Source of the DNA: Colwellia psychrerythraea 34H
GTDB lineage: Bacteria; Pseudomonadota; Gammaproteobacteria; Enterobacterales; Alteromonadaceae
Reading direction: 5' to 3'
Assembly: GCF_000012325.1 (NCBI RefSeq)
Contig: NC_003910.7
Coordinates: 1,798,001 to 1,862,000, forward strand
Length of the DNA stretch: 64,000 bases
The position numbers and the translations under genes were made by a program. Shown here in pieces: positions 37,229 through 46,351 of this stretch (position 1 is its first letter; each line of letters starts with the position of its first letter). The notes under the pieces are model-generated. The model saw only the letters and a program-made list of their open reading frames with translations, was not told the origin of the DNA and made no database searches.

Positions 37229-37797
37229 CTATTAATGAAAAAGCACCAGTAACAGAGTTAATTGTTGAATGGAAGAAAGGCAGTAGTACTTCATTCAATG
37301 AATTATTCGAAATCTGTTATCAGCATTTTAAACATGAAGTTAGAAAACAAAAATTAAAAAAAACAAGTAATATTAAGCAATTAGATTTTTGTATTCAAAC
37401 AACTACTTCAATTGTTCATGACGCTTATCTAAAATTATCCGCTCATAGAGAACAAACAGTCTGCAATCGTAAAGATTTATATGTATTAATTTCTCAAGTC
37501 GTTAAATCTATTCTTTACGATCAGTATCGAAAAGCCGCTTCACAAAAAAGAAATTCAAGTAACAATTTACCACCTGAAAATCTTGAAGGAGCATCTTCAG
37601 AATTATTAGCAAAATTAGTATTAGCTGATAAGTCCTTATCAAAAGAAAAATCGCGCTGTAATAACGTCTTAAATCTTAGTCTGTTTGCTGCATTACCGGT
37701 AGAAGAAATAGCATCCTTATTAAATATATCTGTTCGTACTGTTCATAATGATTTGAACTTTGCGAAAGCCTGGTATTTAGATGAATTGAGCGCTTAG
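37219..37797 (+). CDS. ECF-type sigma factor, left arm
   Basis: A 192-residue RNA polymerase sigma factor of the ECF type often encoded with Ser/Thr kinases (Sig-70_X6/ECF43-like). The region 2 segment is about residues 20-110 (VVKSILYDQYRKAASQKR), and region 4 near 150-190 ends in a helix-turn-helix (VEEIASLLNISVRTVHNDLNF). No anti-sigma gene is adjacent. Instead a kinase starts 6 bases after the stop, as for Vibrio EcfP/PknT, where phosphorylation of region 2 activates the sigma factor. It likely controls the left-arm operon; promoter targets are unknown. A homologue stands at 59058. Confidence 0.87.
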   Translation: MKSTINEKAPVTELIVEWKKGSSTSFNELFEICYQHFKHEVRKQKLKKTSNIKQLDFCIQTTTSIVHDAYLKLSAHREQTVCNRKDLYVLISQVVKSILYDQYRKAASQKRNSSNNLPPENLEGASSELLAKLVLADKSLSKEKSRCNNVLNLSLFAALPVEEIASLLNISVRTVHNDLNFAKAWYLDELSA

Positions 37798-37803
37798 GCT
37801 ATT

Positions 37804-38487
37804 ATGAACGACTTATATGCATTATTTCAAAAGCTTGCCCTTATTGAGAAACCTTTACAGTCAAACTGCTTTAGTCAACTCGAGAATGAATCTCCTAAAA
37901 AAGCCCAACAGTTAGCACAATTATTAAAGCAACGGAATGTGTCAACAGGCGTTTTGATTGAAAAAATATTTTCTCCTTTAACCTTTTTAGACAAGCCAGA
38001 ACTGAGGTTAGGTAGGATAATTGATAATAAATACAAAATCGTTGAGCTAATTGGTCAAGGTGGTATGAGTGATGTGTATAAAGCCATAAGGTGTGATGGG
38101 TTAATAGAACATATCGTAGCGGTTAAATATTTTTCGCTTGCCGACACCTTTGAAACAGCCTTACAAATGATAAAAAAAGAAGCACAAATATTGGCTCAAC
38201 TAGACCATCATTACATCGCTAGCTTCATAGATATTGGTTATGACGATAATGGCGAACCTAATATCATGATGGAATATGTGCAAGGTCAAACGCTTTTCGC
38301 ATTTTTAAAAACAAAACCTGATGAGACGGTTTTATCTCAGGTTTATGCCACATTAGACGAGGCGAAAGGGTACGTAGTAAAACAAGGCGTAACTCATGGC
38401 GATATCAGTTTAAACAACGTATTAGTCGATAAAAATGGCAATGCCAATATTATTGATTTTGATATAGCTCAGTATAAAACTCAGTAA
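37804..38487 (+). CDS. Minimal Hanks-type Ser/Thr kinase, left arm
   Basis: A 227-residue kinase. Residues about 1-70 are an N-terminal helical part. The kinase has a glycine loop GQGGMSDVYKA, the ATP lysine in VAVKYF, the catalytic loop HGDISLNN (HRD replaced by HGD) and DFD in place of DFG. The protein ends about 8 residues after DFD, so the activation segment and most of the C-lobe are missing. Bud32/WaaP-type small kinases have a similar HGD and short end. Both kinases in the window share this architecture, so it is not a truncation. It probably phosphorylates the adjacent sigma factor (inference). Confidence 0.83.
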   Translation: MNDLYALFQKLALIEKPLQSNCFSQLENESPKKAQQLAQLLKQRNVSTGVLIEKIFSPLTFLDKPELRLGRIIDNKYKIVELIGQGGMSDVYKAIRCDGLIEHIVAVKYFSLADTFETALQMIKKEAQILAQLDHHYIASFIDIGYDDNGEPNIMMEYVQGQTLFAFLKTKPDETVLSQVYATLDEAKGYVVKQGVTHGDISLNNVLVDKNGNANIIDFDIAQYKTQ

Positions 38488-38528
38488 TAAAATTAATTTA
38501 TTCTAATAATTAATAGATAGGTACCTGT

Positions 38529-41500
38529 ATGATTAGTGAAATGTTAGTTAGAACATTTTTTGATAATAATTCTCTTAAATGTTCAACCTCCGCTTTAGAT
38601 TACGGTATTGCCAGCCAAAAAGACGTGTTTTTGCCTGTGGTTTTGGCTTATATAAAGTTTGCATTAAAAGACACCTCGTTTGAAAATTCTTGCTTAGTCT
38701 GTACGTTATCAAAAACAACAGAATCATTGACCTACTTAAAAGTAGATAAATTCGACTTGTTAGATGAAAGACTTGCTCATCATGTACTTAAGGTATTGGG
38801 TGGCTATCAATCTTTACAATGGTTTGAAAGTCAATTGGATGGAGATATTGATATTACACTTGTTGTTGAATATTTTCGAGAACACTTAAAAATAGTACCT
38901 GAAGGTGAAGAGTTAAATGACGGGGCTTATTTAGATGAATTGTTTTCTGTGGTTTTATCAAAAAACATTGATAAAAATCGCTTAGTTAAAGATCTAGAAC
39001 AATTTATTGCTAATCGAGATGCTGAACTAAAGGAATCTGAACACAATATTGATGCACCATCCCCGGTAACAGAAAACACGATAAACGAGCAGCAGACAGC
39101 GTTTATACTTGAAAAAGATTATATCTCTTTAGATCGTAAGCTTAAAAATTTCTTCAATGAAATGACATTCATTGCTTGCGCGAAATACTTGTCTTCATCA
39201 CCAGAAGCTAAAATACAAGAAATTAATACCAATAATTTACCTACAATAGACACTGAAATATTGTTATCAGCCATCATAGGCACGCCAGAATTACTTAAGG
39301 TACTTGCTGACGAGTTTGATTGTCAGCCTTCTCAAATTGTTATGCCATCTGTCATTTATAAAAACCGTGAATTACTTAAAGATTCAGTAGGCACGCGTAC
39401 CCTGCAAGATAGTGCAAATAATACAAAAAGTTGGTATCAGCTTGCAGAAAAGTACACAACTAAACTTGATATAAAAACCGATATTAAAAACTGTTTAAGC
39501 ATAGCTTTTAATGAAAAAAAATTGAACCTACTCACATTTGTTAAAGCTTTATTAGATCTAAAAAGTGAGAGTATAGAGAGCTTATCACGCTCAAATAAGT
39601 TAGTTAATCACACAATAAAATCAATGTTTGTTCAACAAAATTTAACCGAGTATCTAAACAGTAAAATTACCGGTCAACAACAAGCGATAGAACATTTAGC
39701 TAACGGCTATTTAACCTCATGTATAAGCAAGGTAAATGGCCCACGCTTAATTTATACATTTGCAGGGCCATCAGGTGTAGGTAAAACCTTTTTAGCTAAT
39801 GTTTTCAGTGATTACTTAAATGAATGTGAGCATTCTGGCTATGCTATTAGTACATTCAATATGGAACAGTTTAATAATGAAAAAAATAGCGCAAGATTAT
39901 TTGGCTCTGGCTCTGAATACATAGATTCAGGCGTTGGTGTATTAACCGGCACGGTAAAAGCACAACCAAGGCATATCTTATTATTCGATGAAATAGAAAA
40001 AGCGCATTCAAATGTTATTCAATCGCTTCTTACACTATTAGATAGTGGCGTTGCTATTGACCAAACGCTTACTTTACCCGTTGATTTTACCCAATGTATT
40101 GTTATTTTTACCACTAACCTTGGCCAAGATGTCTTAGCTAAAAATGCACAAAATCATCAGGTAAATATATTTGATGTACTAAGAAATGCTGAAAACCCAG
40201 CGACCAAAACTAAATTATCAATTGAATTCATTAACCGTTTATCAAAAGGTTATTCAATTCCATTTTCCACTTTAAAAACAAACCATTTGATTTCGCTTGC
40301 TGAAAAAGCGTTGAATAATAAAAGTGAGAATATCGCAGGTGTACAATTTAGTTGGCCGACAAGTTTTTCTTCATTTTTGTTAAAGCGTTTATCCCCAGAA
40401 GTTACCGTAAGGCAATTAACAACGTGTGTAGCTAAACTTAAATCAGAAATTTTGACCAAGTCAGCTCCAAATGTAGGTGAGCATACAACAGCACTAAAAT
40501 ATATTATCAATGTTGAAGACAATGAAGAGTCGCTAGTAGCCCAAAGTATATTACTTTTTGATAATGACAATCGGCTGCAAAATGAATTGTCAATCTCACA
40601 TTCAGACAAGAATATTCATGTAATGAATAATTCTGACGAAATTGCGCAAATGTTAAAGCTTCATCGACCTGACGCTTTTTTAATTGATACTGAATCAGTT
40701 GATCATGCTGTTGAGTCGTTAAATGACATCATTAATAAAGTTCATGCTGTTAACTCTATTATTCCCTTGTTTTCATACCGAATTATCGGAGAGAGTAATA
40801 TTGACTCAGTACCTCGAGATCAAAACATAAGGGAGCACTTTGAACTAGCACTAAATCATTTAGATACTACTTTTTACGAAATGTTAGAAAGAATTAACTA
40901 TTATTTAACCACTGAAAAATCATTGTCTAGCATGTTAAGTAGAAACGAAAAACTAAACTACCAATGTAAAATAACAAATCAGCAGTTAGAAAACGATGAG
41001 CAAGAGCAAGTTGGTAAAATAGAAAACTTTGATGTTTCATTTCATCAATTGTCAGTTAATCAAGTTATTGAATCTAAAGATATACAAGAAACTAGCTTCT
41101 TTAATCAGAGTTTACCTACAGAAAAACTTGATGATGTTATTGGTTTGCAGCGAGCTAAAAATCGACTGTTAGATGTAATTGAATGGATGAAATTTCCTGA
41201 TAAGTTACAAAACTTCGACGTAAAAATACCAACAGGATTTTTATTTGCAGGTCCGCCGGGTACGGGAAAAACCTTTTTAGCAAAAGCTGTTGCTGGCGAA
41301 TGTGGCTTACCTTTTTTCAGTGTTTCTGCGTCTGAACTTTCATCAACAATAATTGGAGGTTCATCTGAAAAAATAATGGCGTTATTTTCAGTTGCTAGAA
41401 AATATGCACCATCAATAGTTTTTATTGATGAGATTGACGCAATAGCTTCACAAAGATCAGAAGACAGTCAAGGTAACTCACGAGAACGTAATGCAATAGT

Positions 41501-42434
41501 AAATACACTGTTAACTGAAATGGATGGTTTTTCATCTTCTGAATCACCTGTCTTTGTAATGGCGGCAACCAATTACCCACAATTATTAGACAAAGCCATT
41601 TTGCGACCAGGGCGCTTTGACGAAACGATTTTTTGTGATTTACCCAACAGTGAAGCGCGCACCATATTTTTTGAAAAATTCGCCCAAAAACAGAACCTGC
41701 AATGGCAACAATCAGACTTAACCGCGCTTGTATCATCTTCGCAAGGTATGTCGTCGGCTGAAATAGACCAAGTATTGCGAGAAGCCATATATCAAGCCGT
41801 AGGTACCGAGAAACCGTTAACCATTGAGCATATTAAGCAAACCATAGTAAGAGTTGTATATGGCTCTCCGTCTGAAAATATTAAATTAGGTAAAGAAGAA
41901 AAACGCCGAACAGCTTTTCACGAAGCCGCGCATTTGCTCACTTATAAACTGCTATTTCCGAATCAAATAATTGATTTTGCAACCATAGAACCAAGAAACC
42001 AATCACTCGGTTTTGTCGCTACGCGTGCTTCTGAAGAATACGAAAGCTATTCGAAAACCCGAGTAATGAATAAATTACAAGTTTTACTTGCTGGCCGTGT
42101 GGCAGAAAAGCTTTGCACTAATAATGCTGATGAAATTAGCACGGGCGCATCAAACGATATTGAAAAAGCGACACAACTTGCCATGCATGCTATTTACGAT
42201 GGCGGTATAGAAGAAAGTGTAGGCCCCGTAAATGTGGGCATATTAACCAAATTTGAAGAAAGCGAGTTGCTAGCAAAGGCACAAAAAGCTGTTCAGCAAT
42301 GGTTAATTACAGCAGAGCAAAGTGTAGAAAAATTATTAAATGATAATTGCCACCAACTTGAGTTAGTTGCTAATACATTATTAGAGAAAGAATCTCTGTT
42401 GAGTGACGAAATTAATACACTATTTATTCAGTAG
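38529..42434 (+). CDS. Giant Clp-AAA / receiver-like / FtsH-type AAA / M41 metalloprotease fusion, copy 1
   Basis: A 1301-residue soluble protein with no membrane helix. Residues about 1-370 are unrecognised. A ClpA/B-type AAA_2 module follows, with Walker A GPSGVGKT near 412 and Walker B LLFDEIEKAH near 486. Residues about 670-790 look like a degenerate receiver (LLFDNDNRL; PDAFLIDTES). An FtsH-type AAA has Walker A GPPGTGKT near 907 and SRH NYPQLLDKAILRPGRFDE. The M41 peptidase has zinc motif HEAAH near 1131 and third ligand Asp in GASNDIEKA. Ordinary FtsH is membrane-bound and lacks the Clp part. It is probably an ATP-dependent protease of conflict or stress signalling. It follows the kinase by 41 bases. 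Confidence 0.85.
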   Translation: MISEMLVRTFFDNNSLKCSTSALDYGIASQKDVFLPVVLAYIKFALKDTSFENSCLVCTLSKTTESLTYLKVDKFDLLDERLAHHVLKVLGGYQSLQWFESQLDGDIDITLVVEYFREHLKIVPEGEELNDGAYLDELFSVVLSKNIDKNRLVKDLEQFIANRDAELKESEHNIDAPSPVTENTINEQQTAFILEKDYISLDRKLKNFFNEMTFIACAKYLSSSPEAKIQEINTNNLPTIDTEILLSAIIGTPELLKVLADEFDCQPSQIVMPSVIYKNRELLKDSVGTRTLQDSANNTKSWYQLAEKYTTKLDIKTDIKNCLSIAFNEKKLNLLTFVKALLDLKSESIESLSRSNKLVNHTIKSMFVQQNLTEYLNSKITGQQQAIEHLANGYLTSCISKVNGPRLIYTFAGPSGVGKTFLANVFSDYLNECEHSGYAISTFNMEQFNNEKNSARLFGSGSEYIDSGVGVLTGTVKAQPRHILLFDEIEKAHSNVIQSLLTLLDSGVAIDQTLTLPVDFTQCIVIFTTNLGQDVLAKNAQNHQVNIFDVLRNAENPATKTKLSIEFINRLSKGYSIPFSTLKTNHLISLAEKALNNKSENIAGVQFSWPTSFSSFLLKRLSPEVTVRQLTTCVAKLKSEILTKSAPNVGEHTTALKYIINVEDNEESLVAQSILLFDNDNRLQNELSISHSDKNIHVMNNSDEIAQMLKLHRPDAFLIDTESVDHAVESLNDIINKVHAVNSIIPLFSYRIIGESNIDSVPRDQNIREHFELALNHLDTTFYEMLERINYYLTTEKSLSSMLSRNEKLNYQCKITNQQLENDEQEQVGKIENFDVSFHQLSVNQVIESKDIQETSFFNQSLPTEKLDDVIGLQRAKNRLLDVIEWMKFPDKLQNFDVKIPTGFLFAGPPGTGKTFLAKAVAGECGLPFFSVSASELSSTIIGGSSEKIMALFSVARKYAPSIVFIDEIDAIASQRSEDSQGNSRERNAIVNTLLTEMDGFSSSESPVFVMAATNYPQLLDKAILRPGRFDETIFCDLPNSEARTIFFEKFAQKQNLQWQQSDLTALVSSSQGMSSAEIDQVLREAIYQAVGTEKPLTIEHIKQTIVRVVYGSPSENIKLGKEEKRRTAFHEAAHLLTYKLLFPNQIIDFATIEPRNQSLGFVATRASEEYESYSKTRVMNKLQVLLAGRVAEKLCTNNADEISTGASNDIEKATQLAMHAIYDGGIEESVGPVNVGILTKFEESELLAKAQKAVQQWLITAEQSVEKLLNDNCHQLELVANTLLEKESLLSDEINTLFIQ

Positions 42435-42486
42435 CATTACAGTATGTTATTTGAAATAAATACGATAAATGGAATGAAGTATAAAG

Positions 42487-45327
42487 ATGCTTGAATGTTT
42501 TATAAGTTATAAGGTAAAGGCCGATGATAATGTCGCCCTTCAGTTATCTCGTTTTTTGCAAGACAATGATTTTAAAGTTTTTGTTGATAAAAAATCATTA
42601 CTGCCCGGACAAAATTGGGTCGATGAATTACAACACTCGGTTACTCAATCCGATTATGTTTTTGCAATTTTTACTCAAGATTACATTGCTAGAGTGGTTG
42701 AAGGTAATTGTAATGGCGATAATTTTATTATTGAAGAGCTGAACTGGGCACTTAAAGATAATAAACTTATTCCTATTGGTATAGGTGTAACAGTAGAAGA
42801 AATAAAAACGTGTTTTGACTTAGTACCTTCCTTGAAACCCATACAATTCCAAATGTTTCCTACAGACTTATCAGAACAATGCTTTCATATAATATTAAAT
42901 AAACTGTATAAACGTATTTATTCAAAAGATTCAAAAGCAAAAAGTATTTTACCCGTATCGCACTCTGTTAACGTGTCTGGTACAGCATTGTCGAGCGAAG
43001 ATGCATATTTAAAATTAGACATGCCTTGGAACGATAGTGATGCAATTGAATATAAAAACACATTAAAGCGTAAGGTGTTAAAAAGCGCGATGGACTATGT
43101 TGTGTTGGCTAAATTTCATATAAAAGGCCGGTTTGGATTAAAAATATCAACTGAAATTGCTTATCATCATTTTGAAAATGAAGCTAGAAACAATTGTAGA
43201 GAAGCTTTTTTTGAATTAGGGCAAATTTATGAAGCCGATGATAATCAATATGGTTGCGATGAAGATAAAGCCACCGAATATTATACTAAAGCACATGAGC
43301 TAGGTGACATGCGGGCTACATATCACCTAGGCTTGTTATTCGACGATAATATTGAAAATAAAAACTGCCCAACCCAGTTTTTAAAAGAAAAGTACGGCAT
43401 AGAACATTCAAATAAGTTTGTCACCGAAATCTCACAAAAAATAAAATATTACAATGAGTTAACTACGGCTGAAAAATATGTATTTTGTTTAACACAAATT
43501 TCAGTAAACAAAAATACCGAACAGGCTATTAAACAAATAGAAAAATTGGCTGTTTTAGGATATTTGCCTGCTATTTATTGGTTAGCTTGTAAGCATTTCG
43601 ACTATGACATAGAAGATTATCAGACAATCAATAGCATACCTGCACTAGATATACGAGAAAGCTTGAACTACCTACAGGCGGGTGAAGAACAAGGGTGTTG
43701 TCGGTCAAGAAAACGCCTTGCCAATTGGCATTTATTCTTCGAGGGAACAAAGGGAGGATTCACTGCTAATCATGAATTTGGAATAAGGAAACATCAAGAA
43801 AACATAGCATTAAATTATTTTGATAGTGCTTATGATTTGATACGTTTGTTAAGTAAATATGACTATTATAGGACCCTAAAATTTAATCCTTCACATTTCT
43901 CTATTGATGAAGGTCATTTATCAATAGAGGAACAGATATCAATGCTTGAATGTGGCGCTGCTTTTGGCAACGCTAAGTGCCGCCGTAAATTGGTCACTTT
44001 ATACAGCAAGAGCAATAATCCCGATATGATTCCTTTGATGATAGAAGATATAGGTAAAGGGGATCTTTCAATAATTGATGAATATATTGATAATAACATT
44101 TATAGCTTTCATTTTGATGAAGCTGATTATCAAAAATTTTACGCATTATTGTTTATGTATTATAAAGATTTACCTGAAAAGTCTTTTAAAAAGTCACTGA
44201 TGGACGTGCCATTCATGATGTTTTCATTGTTTCATAATAAGTTGGATGATGCATTAAGGATAATAAAAGTTGACGCGGTGGTGGATTACGCTTACGTAGT
44301 ATCTATTATTTTAAATGACAAGCATATTGACGCTAGGGAAGAGCTTTCCTTCCAAATTTTAAAATATGGTGCTAAGAATGGATGTGAGAAAAGTAATGAC
44401 TGGTTATTGATGATAGTTTTAAATGTTGGCGATGTGAAACCAATGTGCAGACCCCAATTTTTAAATGAAAACCTCAATGATGTATTTTGGCGTGAGTTTC
44501 TACAAAGTAATCTAAATAAAAACAGGGAGGTAAAAGGTCAGTATACATTTACTAATGAAACTGGAGAATCAGATAGTTGCACATTGTCTTCAAGTTTTAT
44601 TAAAAGCATTCTTGAATTATATACCTTTGCTATAAAATGTGAAGAAAGTCTTCTTACATTAGATCCTAACAGTAGGGAATTATTAGATTTATACAGAGAA
44701 TTAACCGTTGGAAAGTTCGCCAATTTTACAAGCGGACCTCTACCTTTTAACAAGGAGTATAAAGATTTATATAATTTAAAAACTGCTTTTATTAATAAAC
44801 TATTCCGTGATGTGAAAAATATGGATGATATGACTGCGATGTCTGCTTTATGTATTCATCTCACCTCTACAATAAAAAGGCATAAAGATTTAGAACTAAG
44901 TCAGAAATTATTCCAATGGTGTTTGCTACGGCTGAAACTCTTTATAGAGAAAACATCTTTTTATCATTCATCGAGCACAACTGGTAGACCCTCCAGGAAG
45001 TTATATGTACCCCATGGAATCACTTTCAAGGAGGACTTTACGTATGCCTACGAAGCCTTTTTTTCAGATGGTGTTCAAAAGGCGATGATAAATTATGATT
45101 CAATTACAATAGATGACAAAAAACAGTTTCAATATGATGAGAACCAAAGATTTGACTTTGATGAAGTCGCATTTGATTTCTACAGACAGCAGCTCTGTAT
45201 TCTTTCAGATAAATTAGAATTGTATCAAAGTAACTATGCTCATTCGATTAATCAGGCACGACTAAATGATTACTTAAATGATTTAGACAATATTTATGAG
45301 GATGACAGCTATTGGTTAGATTTGTAA
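42487..45327 (+). CDS. TIR-Sel1 repeat protein
   Basis: A 946-residue soluble protein. Residues 1-140 are a TIR domain: CFISYKVKADDNVALQL, FVDKKSLLPGQNWVDEL, VFAIFTQDYI and the putative catalytic Glu in FIIEELNWAL. Bacterial TIRs of this kind are NAD+-consuming immune effectors. The middle has Sel1-like repeats (CREAFFELGQIYEADDNQYG; MRATYHLGLLFDD; AIYWLACKHFDYD), used for protein interaction or sensing. The last 400 residues are not recognised. It starts 52 bases after protease 1 and is probably in the same operon. The target that triggers it is unknown; Sel1 repeats may receive the signal. Confidence 0.85.
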   Translation: MLECFISYKVKADDNVALQLSRFLQDNDFKVFVDKKSLLPGQNWVDELQHSVTQSDYVFAIFTQDYIARVVEGNCNGDNFIIEELNWALKDNKLIPIGIGVTVEEIKTCFDLVPSLKPIQFQMFPTDLSEQCFHIILNKLYKRIYSKDSKAKSILPVSHSVNVSGTALSSEDAYLKLDMPWNDSDAIEYKNTLKRKVLKSAMDYVVLAKFHIKGRFGLKISTEIAYHHFENEARNNCREAFFELGQIYEADDNQYGCDEDKATEYYTKAHELGDMRATYHLGLLFDDNIENKNCPTQFLKEKYGIEHSNKFVTEISQKIKYYNELTTAEKYVFCLTQISVNKNTEQAIKQIEKLAVLGYLPAIYWLACKHFDYDIEDYQTINSIPALDIRESLNYLQAGEEQGCCRSRKRLANWHLFFEGTKGGFTANHEFGIRKHQENIALNYFDSAYDLIRLLSKYDYYRTLKFNPSHFSIDEGHLSIEEQISMLECGAAFGNAKCRRKLVTLYSKSNNPDMIPLMIEDIGKGDLSIIDEYIDNNIYSFHFDEADYQKFYALLFMYYKDLPEKSFKKSLMDVPFMMFSLFHNKLDDALRIIKVDAVVDYAYVVSIILNDKHIDAREELSFQILKYGAKNGCEKSNDWLLMIVLNVGDVKPMCRPQFLNENLNDVFWREFLQSNLNKNREVKGQYTFTNETGESDSCTLSSSFIKSILELYTFAIKCEESLLTLDPNSRELLDLYRELTVGKFANFTSGPLPFNKEYKDLYNLKTAFINKLFRDVKNMDDMTAMSALCIHLTSTIKRHKDLELSQKLFQWCLLRLKLFIEKTSFYHSSSTTGRPSRKLYVPHGITFKEDFTYAYEAFFSDGVQKAMINYDSITIDDKKQFQYDENQRFDFDEVAFDFYRQQLCILSDKLELYQSNYAHSINQARLNDYLNDLDNIYEDDSYWLDL

Positions 45328-45461
45328 TGTGATTTATTCAAGTAGAAACAGTGAATATAGCAGAAGTAATGAATCAGGTTATATCCTATCTTTTAGATTA
45401 AACGGGCATCCCTATAATAATTTTAAAAGGGATGCTAAATAACAATAAATGGAATTTTCAT

Positions 45462-45629
45462 ATGTTTAACTCAAAAACGTTTAGATTATTTATAAGCTCA
45501 ACTTTTAGTGACTTTAAAAGAGAAAGGGAGATACTACAAAGTAACGTCTTCCCGCATATAAAAGAATATGCTGCTCAGAATGTTTCTCCTTTCATAGTAG
45601 GTATGTTTCAATTAAAAATCTATATGTAA
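45462..45629 (+). pseudogene. Truncated DUF4062 gene fragment
   Basis: The 55-residue frame begins NSKTFRLFISSTFSDFKRERE and matches the N-terminus of the STAND protein at 50427 (REIRVFISSTFNDMNEEREY). After AAQNV it jumps to SPFIVGM, which corresponds to PPFFIGM about 45 residues further in the intact protein, so there is an internal deletion. It then stops. It marks a lost STAND gene next to protease copy 1. Confidence 0.8.
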
Positions 45630-45712
45630 ATATTCTCCAAAGCTGTGAAATGTAAGTTTAGACAGCAGGTTTGACTTATATATTCGATATAAATTTACAA
45701 GAGGATCCACGC

Positions 45713-45763
45713 TTGACATTAAATTGACACGAAATTGACATTTTAAAACATAAGCGGCACAAT
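45713..45763 (+). promoter_or_regulatory. Triple TTGACA direct repeat and promoter of the YqhA gene
   Basis: TTGACA occurs at 45713, 45724 and 45735 with exact 11-base phasing. The last one has a CACAAT -10 box after a 17-base spacer, giving a sigma-70 promoter 41 bases before the start codon. The phased repeats resemble sites of OmpR/PhoB-family regulators. Confidence 0.65.
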
Positions 45764-45804
45764 CATGCTATTGAAAAATAAAGTTATTTTTATAAGGATG
45801 TTAA

Positions 45805-46299
45805 ATGGAAAAGCGTTTTGAGTCTTTGCTTTGGAGTAGCAGATTACTTCTACTTTTTGGTGTTGTTTGTTGTGTGATCACAGCGGCAACTTTAATCTTA
45901 TTAGGTTGTGTCGAGGTGTTTCACTTATTACAAGGAATGTTCTCCTACCTAATTACTCATAGTTCAGATGTTTCCCGAGATAATCTAGTACTCATGGTGA
46001 TCGAGATCCTTGATACATTCTTACTTTCTTCTATCCTCTTTATCTTTGCCTTTGGTTTGTATGAACTATTTATCAGTTCTATCGAAGAGTCTAATAAACA
46101 CCAGTCAAAGGCCTTTCAAATTAGTAGTATTGATGAGCTAAAAGCAAAATTGGGTAAGGTTATTGTGATGATTTTAGTCATAAAGCTATTCTCATATCTT
46201 GTTGAAATCAAGCCTCAAAATATTGTTGAAATTTTATATATGGCCATCATAGTTCTACTAGTATCAGTTAGCCTTTGGCTTGGGCACGCCAAAAAATAA
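45805..46299 (+). CDS. YqhA family (UPF0114) inner-membrane protein
   Basis: A 164-residue membrane protein with four hydrophobic helices. MEKRFESLLWSSRLLLLFGV, LDTFLLSSILFIFAFGLYELF and the ISSIDELKAKLGKVIVMILVIK stretch are hallmarks of UPF0114. The function of the family is unknown. It has its own promoter (see the entry at 45713) and ribosome site AAGGAT. The gene sits between the broken DUF4062 fragment and protease copy 2, so it looks like a passenger in the island rather than a part of the core system. Confidence 0.88.
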   Translation: MEKRFESLLWSSRLLLLFGVVCCVITAATLILLGCVEVFHLLQGMFSYLITHSSDVSRDNLVLMVIEILDTFLLSSILFIFAFGLYELFISSIEESNKHQSKAFQISSIDELKAKLGKVIVMILVIKLFSYLVEIKPQNIVEILYMAIIVLLVSVSLWLGHAKK

Positions 46300-46351
46300 G
46301 TATCTGAACTATCCCCCACTCTAAGTACACCCGAAATTAGAGATAATCACA

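Noticed and set aside
41422..41788. Minus-strand ORFs inside protease copy 1
   Set aside because: Shadows of a long frame with intact AAA and peptidase motifs.
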